Shown here piece after piece: positions 30,731 through 40,126 of a DNA stretch of 64,000 nucleotides (its first letter is position 1; each line of letters begins with the position of its first letter). The translations under genes were made by a program, and so were the position numbers. The notes under the pieces were generated by a model. That model was not told the DNA's origin. It saw nothing but the letters and a program-made list of their open reading frames with translations, and did not search any database. The DNA comes from Streptosporangium subroseum (lineage in GTDB: Bacteria > Actinomycetota > Actinomycetes > Streptosporangiales > Streptosporangiaceae): assembly GCF_900188345.1 (NCBI RefSeq), contig NZ_FZOD01000011.1:78252-142251 (forward strand). The letters are read 5' to 3'.

Positions 30731-31494
30731 TCCAAGCCATCGGGGTCGTGGTACCCGCCCGCGACGAGGAGGACCTGCTGCCCTCATGCCTGGCAGCGGT
30801 GGACCTGGCCGCGCGCATGATCACCGGTATGGCGGTTCACCTGATCGTCGTCGCCGACACGTGCAACGATCACACGGCGTCCCTCGCCGCGCAGGCCGGA
30901 GCGACCGTCGTGGAGGGCACCATGGCCAATGTCGGGCAGGCACGGCGGGCGGGCGCGGAAGAACTCCTGCACCGGACCCGCGCCCTGGATCCCGCGACCG
31001 TCTGGCTGGCCACCACCGACGCCGACACCCTCGTCCCGCCCTGCTGGCTCAGCCGCCAGCTCAGGCACGCCCGCCACGGGTGGGAGGCCGTCGTCGGCAC
31101 CGTGATGGTCACCGACTGGGCCGAGTACTCCCCGCGGTACCAGGCCGTCTACACCGAGCGGTACGCCGTCGGCGTGGAGACGGCCGATGCCGGGATGGCC
31201 GGTGAGGGGGCGGCCGGGGTGGGGGCGGACGGTGCCACCCGATGGCATCCGCACGTGCACGGCGCCAACCTCGGCGTCACCGCCGCCGCCTACCTGGCGG
31301 CCGGCGGGTTCAGCGCGCTGCGGACCGGTGAGGACCACGCTCTCGTCCGCGCCCTGGAATCGGCGGGGAGACGCGTTCTGCGCACCACCGACGTGGCCGT
31401 GGTGACCTCGGCGCGCCGCGCCGCACGAGCACCGGGCGGGTTCGGCCACTTCCTCACCTGGCTCGAACACGAGGTCATGCCCAGCACGGGCTGA
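30727..31494 (+). CDS. Family 2 glycosyltransferase
   Basis: A 255-aa GT-A type transferase. It begins GVVVPARDEEDLLPSCL, has DTCNDHT, a DxD-like TTDADTLVPP for metal and nucleotide-sugar binding, and a GEDHALVRAL segment near the C-terminus that resembles the catalytic ED motif. No membrane helix is evident. The GTG at 30727 overlaps the methyltransferase stop. The 3' end of the gene has been copied into the non-coding sequence after it. Confidence 0.85.
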   Translation: MIQAIGVVVPARDEEDLLPSCLAAVDLAARMITGMAVHLIVVADTCNDHTASLAAQAGATVVEGTMANVGQARRAGAEELLHRTRALDPATVWLATTDADTLVPPCWLSRQLRHARHGWEAVVGTVMVTDWAEYSPRYQAVYTERYAVGVETADAGMAGEGAAGVGADGATRWHPHVHGANLGVTAAAYLAAGGFSALRTGEDHALVRALESAGRRVLRTTDVAVVTSARRAARAPGGFGHFLTWLEHEVMPSTG

Positions 31495-31630
31495 CGTGCC
31501 CAGCACGGGTGAAAGGTCCTCGAACGCGATGTCACGCCCAGGTACGGGCGGAGAAGGCGCCACGAGCACGGCGCCGTGCCGAGCACCGGCTGAAAGGGGA
31601 CTCGAACACGACGCCATGTCCGCGCGGGCC
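31462..31630. repeat. Degenerate repeats copied from the glycosyltransferase 3' end
   Basis: CTCGAACAC or CTCGAACGCG starts at 31462 (inside the gene), 31519 and 31601, each followed by a GTCATGCCCAGC-like block; GCCCAGCACGGG also recurs right after the stop codon. The non-coding copies are diverged. Confidence 0.7.
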
Positions 31631-31659
31631 GAGGGGCGACGGCCCCGGCCGCGGTGCGC

Positions 31660-33195
31660 TCAGCGGAGCTCGCGCTTGAGGATCTTGCCGGTGGCGGTCA
31701 TCGGCAGCGCGTCACGGAACTCGACGATCCGCGGATACTTGTAGGCGGCCATGGTCTCCCTGGACCAGGCGACCAGCTCCTCCTCGGTGACGGTCGCTCC
31801 GGGGACGCGGATGACATAGGCCTTGACCTCCTCGCCGTGCGAGTCGTTCGGGACTCCGACCACCGCGACGAGGGAGACGTCGGGGTGGGTCATCAGGACC
31901 TCTTCGATCTCCCGCGGGTAGACGTTGAAGCCGCCCCGGATGATCATGTCTTTGGCCCGGTCGACGATCGAGTAGTAACCGTCCTCGTCGCGGGTGGCGA
32001 TGTCGCCGGTGCGGAACCAGCCGTTGTTCATGACCTCGGCGGTGGCCTCGGGCCGGTTGTAGTAGCCCTTCATCACGTTGTGACCCCGGATCGCGATCTC
32101 GCCGGGACCCTCGCCCTCGATCGTCTTCCAGTCGCCGTCGACGAGCTTCATCTCCACGCCCCAGATCGGCGTGCCGATCGTGCCGGGCTTGGTGGGCCTG
32201 CCGAGCTGGTTGAAGCTGGCCACGGGTGAGGTCTCCGACAGGCCGTAGCCCTCGAGAATGCCGATGCCGAAGGTGGCCTCGAAGTCCCTGAGCACCTCGA
32301 CGGGGGAGGAGGCGCCGCCCGCCGACGCGATCTTGAGCGAGGTGGGCACCTCGTCACCGTCGGCGTGGATCTTCGTCAGCATGGCCCAGTACATGGTCGG
32401 CACGCCCGCGAACAGCGTGACGTTCTCGCGGCGGATGAGCTCCAGGGCGGGGCCGGGCTCGAAGCGCGGCATGAGCACGACGGTGGCGTGACGCCGGAAC
32501 CCGGCGTTCATGACGACCGTCTGGCCGAAGGAGTGGAACAGCGGCAGCACCGCGAGGTAGGCGTCGCCGCCCTCGGTGCGCGGGAACATCTCATCCGAGA
32601 CCATGGCGTTGAGCAGCATGTTCTGGTGAGTGAGCTCGGCGCCCTTGGGCTGGCCCGTGGTGCCGCTGGTGTAGAGGATCACCGCGGTGTCGTCCGGCGA
32701 GGTCTGCACGGTCTCGAACGTGCCGGGCAGGCCTTCCAGCGCCGCCCACAGCGTCTCGCCGTACTCGGACTCCGTGGCGAACGCGGCGGCGGGCAGCACG
32801 AAGAAGTGCTCCGCCGACGAGGCGTTCTCGAAGCCCGCCCGCCCTCGCTCGCCCAGCGGCAGTTCCGGGGAGCCCTCGAAGCAGAACAGCGCCTTGGCGT
32901 CGGAGTCGTCGAGGTGGTAGGCGATCTCCCTCGACTGCAGCAGCACGTTGAGCGGTACGACCGTGGCCCCGGCCTTGAGGATCCCGTAGTAGACGAACGG
33001 GAAGTAGGGCAGATTGGGGCAGGCCAGCGCGACCTTGTCGCCCTTGCCGATGCCCCGGGAGACCAGCAGGTTGGCGACCTGGTTCGCGACGGTGTCGACC
33101 AGGGAGTACGGCAGCCGCAGGTCGCCGAAGACCAGTGCTGTGCGGTCGGGGAACTCCCGGGTGCTGTCCTCCAGCACGATCGACAGGTTGAGCAT
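31660..33195 (-). CDS. Long-chain fatty-acid-CoA ligase family protein
   Basis: A 511-aa AMP-forming acyl-CoA synthetase. The AMP-binding motif is ILYTSGTTGQPKGAELTH, with EGYGLSETSPV, WFRTGD and the C-terminal FNVYPREIEEVL and catalytic Lys in ATGKILKREL. It would activate a free carboxylic acid with ATP and CoA. The ATG follows GAGGAGG. It is divergent from the GMC oxidoreductase gene across a short region with a 16-bp palindrome. Substrate chain length cannot be told. Confidence 0.9.
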   Translation of the reverse strand: MLNLSIVLEDSTREFPDRTALVFGDLRLPYSLVDTVANQVANLLVSRGIGKGDKVALACPNLPYFPFVYYGILKAGATVVPLNVLLQSREIAYHLDDSDAKALFCFEGSPELPLGERGRAGFENASSAEHFFVLPAAAFATESEYGETLWAALEGLPGTFETVQTSPDDTAVILYTSGTTGQPKGAELTHQNMLLNAMVSDEMFPRTEGGDAYLAVLPLFHSFGQTVVMNAGFRRHATVVLMPRFEPGPALELIRRENVTLFAGVPTMYWAMLTKIHADGDEVPTSLKIASAGGASSPVEVLRDFEATFGIGILEGYGLSETSPVASFNQLGRPTKPGTIGTPIWGVEMKLVDGDWKTIEGEGPGEIAIRGHNVMKGYYNRPEATAEVMNNGWFRTGDIATRDEDGYYSIVDRAKDMIIRGGFNVYPREIEEVLMTHPDVSLVAVVGVPNDSHGEEVKAYVIRVPGATVTEEELVAWSRETMAAYKYPRIVEFRDALPMTATGKILKRELR

Positions 33196-33249
33196 GGTGC
33201 GTCCTCCTCAGAGCAAGCCCTTGATTTCGCTCATATTTCCAGATCGGGA

Positions 33250-33265
33250 TACCTACCGGTAGGTA
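33250..33265. promoter_or_regulatory. 16-bp perfect palindrome in the divergent ligase/GMC promoter
   Basis: TACCTACCGGTAGGTA is fully symmetric, with half-sites of the kind bound by TetR-family dimers. No TetR gene is adjacent, so the regulator is elsewhere. Confidence 0.65.
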
Positions 33266-33369
33266 ACTGTCATTACAAATTGACGGGCAGGCAATGGAAG
33301 GGTAGATACGTAAGAGCCCGCTTACGGGGAGGCGAGCTGACCGTCTTGTGCGAGGAAAGGTCAGTGGGC

Positions 33370-34914
33370 ATGGAGTACGACTATGTGATCGTAGGCGCCG
33401 GATCGGCGGGGTGCGTGCTGGCCAACCGGCTCTCCGCGGACCCGGGGGTGACGGTCGCGCTGATCGAGGCGGGCGGATCCGACGACAAGATCGAGGTCCG
33501 GATGCCCGCTGGGTTCGGCAAGCTCTTCAAGACCGACGTCGACTGGAACTTCACCACCGCCAAGCAGGCCGAGATGTTCGGCCGCGAGCTCTACTGGCCG
33601 CGAGGCCGGATGCTCGGCGGCTCCTCGTCGATGAACGCCCAGATGTGGGTGCGCGGGCACAGGGCCGACTACGAGGGCTGGGGCGTTCCCGGCTGGTCCT
33701 ACGACGAGGTCCTCCCGTACTTCCAGAGGATCGAGCGCCGCGTCGGCTCCAACCACGGCGGTGTGTACGGCACGCGAGGCCCGATCCACATCGAGGAGCT
33801 GCGCACCCCCAACCCCGCCACCGCGGCCTTCCTCCAGGCGTGCGGGGAGCTGGGGCTCACCCGCCTGCCGGAGCTGAACGGCCCCTCCAACGAGGGCTAC
33901 TCCCAGACCCCGGTCACCCAGAACAGGGGCCGCCGCTGGAGCTCCGCCGACGCCTATCTCCGGCCCGCGGCGAAGCGGCCCAACCTCACCGTGCTGACCT
34001 CCTCGCACGTGCACGGGATACTCGTCGCCGACGGGCGCGCGACCGGCGTGAAGTACGGCGACGGCACGGTGGTGCGGGCGCGCAGGGAGGTCATCCTGTC
34101 GGCCGGCGCGATCGGTTCCCCGCACCTGCTGATGCTGTCGGGCATCGGCGCGGCCGGCGAGCTGCGGGCGGGCGGCGTCGAGCCGGTCCACGAGCTTCCC
34201 CAGGTCGGCAAGAACCTCCAGGACCACCTGGCCTCGGGCATCTTCCTGCACTGTCCCCAGTCGATCACGCTCGCGGGCGCGGAGTCGGTCGGCAACCTGC
34301 TCCGCTTCCTGGTCGGCCGTAGGGGCATGCTCACCTCCAATGTCGGTGAGGCCGTGGCCTTCATCCGCACCTCCCCCGACGAGCCCGCTCCCGACATCGA
34401 GCTGATCTTCGCTCCCGGTCCCTTCATCAACCACGGGCTCACCCCGCCGCCGGGTCACGGCCTGACCATCGCCGTGATCCTGCTCCAGCCGGAGAGCCGC
34501 GGACGCGTCTCCCTGGACGGCGGGGAGGTCGTGATCGATCCGGGGTACCTGACGGCGGAGGCCGACCTCCGGCGGCTGGTCGCCGGGCTGAAGAAGGCCG
34601 GGGAGCTGTTCGAGACCGCGGCGCTCGGACCGCTCGCCGGACCGCCGATGGACCCGTACTGGGGTGCGCGGACCGACGAGGAGCTCGCCCGCTGGATCCG
34701 GGAGCGCAGCGAGACCCTCTACCACCCGGTCGGCACCTGCCGGATGGGGCAGGACGCCGACTCGGTGGTGGATCCCGACCTGAGGGTCCGGGGGATCGAC
34801 GCCCTCCGGGTCGTCGACGCCTCCGTCATGCCGGTCATCAACCGCGGGCACACCCACGCGCCCACCGTCATGATCGCCGAAAAGGCCGCCGATCTGATCA
34901 TGGATAACGGGTGA
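33370..34914 (+). CDS. GMC-family FAD-dependent oxidoreductase
   Basis: A 514-aa flavoprotein that oxidises alcohols. The FAD-binding motif [15 protein letters not shown] is near the N-terminus, followed by [19 protein letters not shown], and a late [10 protein letters not shown] provides the conserved His. The second catalytic position reads GHTHAPT, so the pair appears to be His/His rather than His/Asn. Length is typical. The ATG at 33370 is preferred over a GTG two codons earlier because AGGAAAGG is then 7-9 bp away. It may feed an acid to the divergent CoA ligase. Confidence 0.88.
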   Translation: MEYDYVIVGAGSAGCVLANRLSADPGVTVALIEAGGSDDKIEVRMPAGFGKLFKTDVDWNFTTAKQAEMFGRELYWPRGRMLGGSSSMNAQMWVRGHRADYEGWGVPGWSYDEVLPYFQRIERRVGSNHGGVYGTRGPIHIEELRTPNPATAAFLQACGELGLTRLPELNGPSNEGYSQTPVTQNRGRRWSSADAYLRPAAKRPNLTVLTSSHVHGILVADGRATGVKYGDGTVVRARREVILSAGAIGSPHLLMLSGIGAAGELRAGGVEPVHELPQVGKNLQDHLASGIFLHCPQSITLAGAESVGNLLRFLVGRRGMLTSNVGEAVAFIRTSPDEPAPDIELIFAPGPFINHGLTPPPGHGLTIAVILLQPESRGRVSLDGGEVVIDPGYLTAEADLRRLVAGLKKAGELFETAALGPLAGPPMDPYWGARTDEELARWIRERSETLYHPVGTCRMGQDADSVVDPDLRVRGIDALRVVDASVMPVINRGHTHAPTVMIAEKAADLIMDNG

Positions 34915-35202
34915 CGGTGACGACCGGGCCGGCACGGTGGCGTCCGCCGTCCGTCGTCATGCCACCGAGCGCGCCCGGCGCCGTTCCCGTCCCCGTGGAG
35001 CGCGTGAGGGCCGCCGTGTCCGGAACAGGCGGGGGGCGGCGGGCTTCCTTTCGCCGGGCTCCAGGGTGGAACATGTTCTCGGCACCGGGCCCCTCCCAAG
35101 CCCAGGGGCCTCGAAAGGTCGGCGATCTCGTCCTGGAGCGGTTGAGGTGAAGATCATGTGGGGGGACTCGGTGAACGGGATGAGATTCCAACGGAGGCTG
35201 GT

Positions 35203-36435
35203 GTGACGGTTTCACTCGCGGACATCGATCTGTCGGACATCACCTTCTGGGAGCGGCCGATGGCCGAACGCGAGGAGGCCTTCGCGCTGCTGCGCGCGCA
35301 GCCGGCCCCGATCCTGTTCCCCGAGCCGCCGGTCGCCTATGCCGCCCCGGGGCCCGGCTTCTACGCCCTGGTGAGGCATGCCGACATCGTCGAGGCCAGC
35401 CGCCGCCCCGATGTCTTCTCCTCGGGCCGGGGCACGACCTCCATCCAGGACCTGGGGGCCGACTTCGGCGAGTACTTCGGCTCGATGATCAATATGGACG
35501 ACCCGAGGCACGCCCGGCTCCGCCGTATCGTCTCCCGGGCGTTCACCCCCAAAATGATCAAACAGTTCGAGGCCGACGTGCAGGTTGAGGCCACCCGGAT
35601 CGTGGACGACCTCATCGCCAAGGGGTCCGGATGCGACTTCGTGACGGAGGTGGCCGTCAAACTGCCCCTGAAGATCATCTGCGACATGATGGGCGTCGGC
35701 TCCGAGCACTACCAGATGGTCCTCGACGCGTCCAACATCATCCTGTCGGGCGGTGATCCCGAGTTCATCGCGGACATCAGCCGTGCGGCCGAGCTGCTCC
35801 TCGGCGCGGGACAGCGCCTGCAGGACCTCGTCGTCTCCCTGGCCGCCGAGGGCGGTGACAACCTCATCACCTCCCTGACCAGCGCCAACATCGACGGGGA
35901 GAAGCTCACCGCCCAGGAGCTCGGCTCGTTTTTCATCCTGCTGGTCGTGGCGGGCAACGAGACCACGCGCAACGCCATCTCGCACGGTCTGCACCTGTTC
36001 ACCGAGAATCCCGGCCAGCGCGCCCTGCTGCTGGAGGATCTGGAGGGGCGCCTCCCTGGAGCGGTCGAGGAGATCGTCCGGCTGGCCTCACCCGTCGCCT
36101 GGATGCGCCGCAGTCTCACCCAGGACCACGAGATGAACGGCCACCTCTACCGCGAGGGCGACAAGGTCCTGCTCTACTACTGGGCCGCCAACCGTGACGA
36201 GGCCGTCTTCTCCGACCCCTACCGCTTCGACATCCAGCGTGTCGAAGGCCCGCACCTGGGCTTCGGCGGACCGGGCCCGCACTTCTGCCTCGGCGCCCAT
36301 CTGGCCCGCCGTGAGATCACCGTGATGTTCCGGGAGCTGTTCACCCGGATCCCGGAGATCCGCTCCGTCGGTGAACCCGACCGTCTGCGTTCAAGTTTCA
36401 TCAACGGCATCAAGCATCTCAACTGTGATTTCTAA
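35203..36435 (+). CDS. Cytochrome P450, copy 1
   Basis: A 410-aa soluble bacterial P450. The I-helix motif is AGNETTRN, the ExxR motif is in VEEIVRLASPV, and the haem loop is FGGPGPHFCLGAHLARREI with the Cys ligand. The overall pattern (NMDDPRHARLRRIVSRAFTP) resembles the CYP124/125/142 group of lipid and steroid hydroxylases, an inference. The GTG at 35203 follows CGGAGG. It needs a ferredoxin and reductase encoded elsewhere. The next gene is a close paralogue with several blocks of nearly identical DNA. Confidence 0.92.
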   Translation: MTVSLADIDLSDITFWERPMAEREEAFALLRAQPAPILFPEPPVAYAAPGPGFYALVRHADIVEASRRPDVFSSGRGTTSIQDLGADFGEYFGSMINMDDPRHARLRRIVSRAFTPKMIKQFEADVQVEATRIVDDLIAKGSGCDFVTEVAVKLPLKIICDMMGVGSEHYQMVLDASNIILSGGDPEFIADISRAAELLLGAGQRLQDLVVSLAAEGGDNLITSLTSANIDGEKLTAQELGSFFILLVVAGNETTRNAISHGLHLFTENPGQRALLLEDLEGRLPGAVEEIVRLASPVAWMRRSLTQDHEMNGHLYREGDKVLLYYWAANRDEAVFSDPYRFDIQRVEGPHLGFGGPGPHFCLGAHLARREITVMFRELFTRIPEIRSVGEPDRLRSSFINGIKHLNCDF

Positions 36436-36511
36436 AGCCATAGCCTCTTAAATCATGGCTTATGGTTCGATCCATTGACGTAAGTGGTTGCTTTCGCAAA
36501 TGATTGGCGCC

Positions 36512-37786
36512 ATGAGCGTGACGCCAGCCGAGCGGAAGCCGATCATCTCCGCCGCCGACTTCGACCTGTCGGACTACGACTTCTGGGCCAGGCCCATGCC
36601 GGAGCGGGAGCATGCCTTCCAGCTCCTGCGAGATCTGGAGCATCCCGCCTTCTACGAGGAGATGGAGCTCACCTACGCGCCGAAGGGTCCCGGATACTAC
36701 GCGTTGGTCAAGCACGCGGACATCCTGGAGGCCAGCCGCAACCCCGAGGTGTTCTGCTCGGGAGAGGGCGGAGCCACCAACATCCCGGACATGCCGCCGG
36801 AGTTCACCGAGTACTTCGGCTCGATGATCAATATGGACGACCCGAGGCACGCCCGGCTCCGCCGTATCGTCTCCCGGGCGTTCACCCCAAAAATGATCAA
36901 GCAGTTCGAGGCCGACGTCGACACGGCGGCCGCCCGGATCGTGGACGACCTCATCGCCAAGGGGTCCGGGTGCGACTTCGTGACGGAGGTGGCCGCCAAG
37001 CTGCCCCTGAAGATCATTTGCGACATGATGGGGATCCCGGAGAAGGACTACGGCACGGTCTTCGACCGGTCCAACATGATCCTCGGAGGGTTCGACCCCG
37101 AATACGGCGGCGAGGACATGTCCACCGTCGCCGAGAAGCTGCTGACCGCGGGGATGGAGCTGCAGCAGCTCGTCCAGGACCTCGCCGCGCAGCGGGCCGA
37201 ACACCCCACGAGCGACCTCATCTCATCGCTGGTCAACGCCAACATCGACGGGGAGCAGCTCACCGCCCAGGAGCTCGGCTCGTTTTTCATCCTGCTGGTC
37301 GTGGCGGGCAACGAGACCACGCGCAACGCCATCTCGTACGGCCTGCGTCTCCTCACCCAGAACCCCGACCAGCGCGCCCTGCTGCTGGAGGATCTGGAGG
37401 GGCGCCTCCCCGGGGCGGTCGAGGAGATCGTCCGCCTGGCCTCGCCGGTGAACTACATGCGCCGCAAGGTCACTCGCGACCACGAGATGAACGGCCAGCT
37501 CTACCGCAAGGGCCAGAAGGTCGTCCTGTACTACTGGGCCGCCAACCGGGACGCGCGCGTCTTCCCCGACCCGTTCCGCTTCGACATCACCCGCAGCCCC
37601 AATCCGCACGTCGGCTACGGCGGACCGGGCCCGCACTTCTGCCTCGGCGCCCATCTGGCCCGCCGTGAGATCACCGTGATGTTCCGGGAACTGCTTCGCC
37701 GCGTTCCGCAGATCGAGGGTGGCAGCCCGGAACGGCTCTACTCCAGCTTCATCAACGGGATCAAGCACATGAAATGCGAGTTCTGA
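36512..37786 (+). CDS. Cytochrome P450, copy 2
   Basis: A 424-aa P450 with the same motifs as copy 1: AGNETTRN, VEEIVRL and haem loop YGGPGPHFCLGAHLARREI. Blocks such as SMINMDDPRHARLRRIVSR are identical between the copies, while the N-terminus and the F-G region differ, which suggests different substrates. A possible TTGACG at 36474 and -10 near 36503 would place the transcript start at or close to the ATG at 36512, so translation may be leaderless. The frame extends upstream to 36488. Confidence 0.88.
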   Translation: MSVTPAERKPIISAADFDLSDYDFWARPMPEREHAFQLLRDLEHPAFYEEMELTYAPKGPGYYALVKHADILEASRNPEVFCSGEGGATNIPDMPPEFTEYFGSMINMDDPRHARLRRIVSRAFTPKMIKQFEADVDTAAARIVDDLIAKGSGCDFVTEVAAKLPLKIICDMMGIPEKDYGTVFDRSNMILGGFDPEYGGEDMSTVAEKLLTAGMELQQLVQDLAAQRAEHPTSDLISSLVNANIDGEQLTAQELGSFFILLVVAGNETTRNAISYGLRLLTQNPDQRALLLEDLEGRLPGAVEEIVRLASPVNYMRRKVTRDHEMNGQLYRKGQKVVLYYWAANRDARVFPDPFRFDITRSPNPHVGYGGPGPHFCLGAHLARREITVMFRELLRRVPQIEGGSPERLYSSFINGIKHMKCEF

Positions 37787-37833
37787 GTCACCCGCGACCC
37801 GCCGGCACCCGGCTGGAAGGCCGAGTGCCGGAA

Positions 37834-37856
37834 TCCCCGGTTCGCAAAACCGGGGA
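37834..37856. terminator. Bidirectional hairpin between convergent genes
   Basis: TCCCCGGTT pairs with AACCGGGGA around loop CGCAA. A second hairpin (CCGGCAC / GTGCCGG, 37802-37831) precedes it. Both lie between the converging P450 and membrane-protein genes. Confidence 0.7.
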
Positions 37857-37861
37857 GGAGG

Positions 37862-40126
37862 TCAAGAGGTCGACGCCTTGATCGACTTGAAGACCGTGTT
37901 GATGTCGGGCAGCAGCTCCTTCTTGCTGTCCGGCACCGACATGTAGACGATCGCGGGCAGGTCGGCGCCGGTGTTCACGGCGGCCACGACCATGGTGGTC
38001 TTGGCCTCGCCAGAGGTGATCTCATAGGCGGCGAGCTGACCCGGCAGGCCGTTGACGGTCAGGGTCTGCTGGGCGGTCTTGCGAGCGGTGTTGTCCTCGG
38101 GGAAGAACTTCTTACGGCCGGCGGACGCGACCGCGTTGATCACGGGGGCGAGGTTCTCCGGTGAGGTGTACTTGCTCTTCAGCCGGGGCGAGAGCGGCCC
38201 CGACATCACCTGGGCGAACTGCGTCTTGCCCGTGGAGTCCGGGCCCGCGGGGAGATACTGGCGGGTGGAGAATCCGAAGACCGTGGGCACGGTCGGGCGC
38301 TGGTCCTGCCGCCAGGGAGTGCTGAGCTTGGCCAGGGTGATCCCGGCCCCCTGGTCGGTGAGGGTGCCGGCGACGGGCGAGGCCTCTCCGGGGAAGCGCG
38401 GCAGACGGCCCACCGGCTTGGGCTTGGCGGCGCTCTTGCCGGTGGCCGCGGGCTTGGCCGTCGAGGTTGTGGGCTCCTCCTCGGTGGAGGCCAGCGGTCC
38501 GGCGATGAACGCCCAGAGCAGCGCGAGGATCAGCGCGAGGACCACGGAGCCCGCGAGGGCGAAGACCCAGACGGGTCTGCCCTGCCCCTCGAGATCCTCT
38601 TCCTCGTCCATGGCCTGGTAGTTCTCACCGAAGACCGTGTTCCACAACTCCTGCTGACGCTCGGGCGGAGGGGTCTTCGGGCCGCTGATCTGGCCCGCGG
38701 TGACAAACGGCTTGTTCGGGTCGGACGGATCCCGGCTCAGGTGGTGGCCCGGCTGGCCCTGCTGCCCTGGCTGGCCCGGCTGTGTCGGCGGAGCCTGTGG
38801 GAGCTGCATCTGCACGGTCTGCTGGGTATGAGGGTTGTTGCCGGGAGGAACGTCGGGCCCCCGAGGCGGGAAGACGGGGACGTCCGACGCGGCCGACGAC
38901 GCGGCCGCGGCGGTCGCGGCGGCCAGAGCCCACATGGCGGGATTGTCCGGCACGCCGTAGCTGCGCCGCGGTGCGGGGCCGGCGCCGTTACCGCCGTTGG
39001 TGCCATTGGTGCCGCCGTTGCTCCTGCCGTTGCCGAGAGGGGCGCCGTTGCCGGAGGGAGCACCGCCGAACGGAGCGACGGGGACCTCGGCCGGGGGGTT
39101 CGCCCAGGAGGCGGGGGCTTCGGCTGGAGGATTCGCCCAGGAAGGGGGGGAGAAGAGCGGATCCCGCGATGCGGGGGGACCCGCGTTCCACGCCGTGCTC
39201 TCCACCGGAGGAGCAGGGGGCCACGCGCCGTTCTCGGCCCCCTGGGCCGGCGGCCAGGAGCCGAGGTTCTCCCTCGGAGCCGCGGAGGTCTGCCAGGGCT
39301 CGGCCGGCGGTGAACCGGGAGCCTGCGGGCGGCCCTGGCCACCTCCCTGGGGGCCGGAGGCCTGCTGACGGGCGTCGTTGCCTCCCTGCGCCGGTGTGGC
39401 CGGCAGCCACACGTTCTCAAGGGAGGAGACCTGCCGGCCGTTGCCCGGGGAGGGCTGTTGCCGGCCGTCGTTGGGGGAGGGAGCGCCGGGGGCGGGCTGC
39501 TGCCATCCGCCGTTTCCCTGAGGACCGGAGGCCTGTTGCCAGCCGTCACTGCCTCCCGGCAGACGGCTCGGGTTACCCCCCTGAGGGCCGGAGGCCTGCT
39601 GCCAGCCGTTCCCGGGAGAAGGATTGCCGGGAGAGGTCTGCCAGGAAGCGTCGGTCTGGGGGCCGGAGGCCTGCTGCCACCCGTCGTTGCCTCCCTGCGG
39701 TGCGGCGGCCTGCTGCCAGCCGTCACCGCTTCCCTGAGAGCCGGCGGCCTGTTGCCAGCCGTCGCCGCCTCCCGGCAGGCGGCCTGGGTTGCCTCCCTGA
39801 GGGGCGCCGGCCTGCTGCCAGCCGTTACCGGGGGCAGAGGCACCGGAGGAGGCCTGTTGCCAGCCGTCGCCGTTTCCCTGGGGACCGGGGGTCTGCTGCC
39901 ACCCGTCGTTGCCTCCCTGCGGTGCGGCGGCCTGCTGCCAGCCGTTGCCGGGAGAAGTGGTGCCGGGGGAGGTCTGCCAGGAGCCGTCGACTCGGGGCTC
40001 GTCCTGGGGGAGAGGAAGTCGGGGGCTGCTGGTGCCAAGGGGATCCTGCGCCCAGGTGGGCGGTGGCTCTTCTGCCTCCGGCCATGCCCGAGGCGGGTGG
40101 GACTGGCTGGACTGCTCCGAGGCCAT
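37862..40126 (-). CDS. Membrane protein with long Trp/Gln-rich repeat N-terminus
   Basis: A 754-aa protein. Residues 1 to about 300 are low-complexity repeats of GNGWQQAAAPQGGNDGWQQ type, then Pro/Gly/Asn-rich sequence, a segment rich in Gln and Pro (QMQLPQAPPTQPGQPGQQGQ), and a single helix (about residues 520-545, VWVFALAGSVVLALILALLWAFIAG). The last 180 residues form an extracytoplasmic domain (RLPRFPGEASPVAG, FPEDNTARKTAQQTLTVNG). The orientation puts the repeats in the cytoplasm. The ATG at 40126 follows GGGAGG. The frame stays open upstream but has poor sequence. Function is unknown. Confidence 0.8.
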   Translation of the reverse strand: MASEQSSQSHPPRAWPEAEEPPPTWAQDPLGTSSPRLPLPQDEPRVDGSWQTSPGTTSPGNGWQQAAAPQGGNDGWQQTPGPQGNGDGWQQASSGASAPGNGWQQAGAPQGGNPGRLPGGGDGWQQAAGSQGSGDGWQQAAAPQGGNDGWQQASGPQTDASWQTSPGNPSPGNGWQQASGPQGGNPSRLPGGSDGWQQASGPQGNGGWQQPAPGAPSPNDGRQQPSPGNGRQVSSLENVWLPATPAQGGNDARQQASGPQGGGQGRPQAPGSPPAEPWQTSAAPRENLGSWPPAQGAENGAWPPAPPVESTAWNAGPPASRDPLFSPPSWANPPAEAPASWANPPAEVPVAPFGGAPSGNGAPLGNGRSNGGTNGTNGGNGAGPAPRRSYGVPDNPAMWALAAATAAAASSAASDVPVFPPRGPDVPPGNNPHTQQTVQMQLPQAPPTQPGQPGQQGQPGHHLSRDPSDPNKPFVTAGQISGPKTPPPERQQELWNTVFGENYQAMDEEEDLEGQGRPVWVFALAGSVVLALILALLWAFIAGPLASTEEEPTTSTAKPAATGKSAAKPKPVGRLPRFPGEASPVAGTLTDQGAGITLAKLSTPWRQDQRPTVPTVFGFSTRQYLPAGPDSTGKTQFAQVMSGPLSPRLKSKYTSPENLAPVINAVASAGRKKFFPEDNTARKTAQQTLTVNGLPGQLAAYEITSGEAKTTMVVAAVNTGADLPAIVYMSVPDSKKELLPDINTVFKSIKASTS
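38950..40030. repeat. Coding repeats of the Trp/Gln protein
   Basis: Units such as CTGCTGCCAGCCGTC recur at irregular spacing, interspersed with GGGTTGCCTCCCTGAGG-like blocks. They encode GWQQA and PQGGN motifs and are imperfect. Confidence 0.75.
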
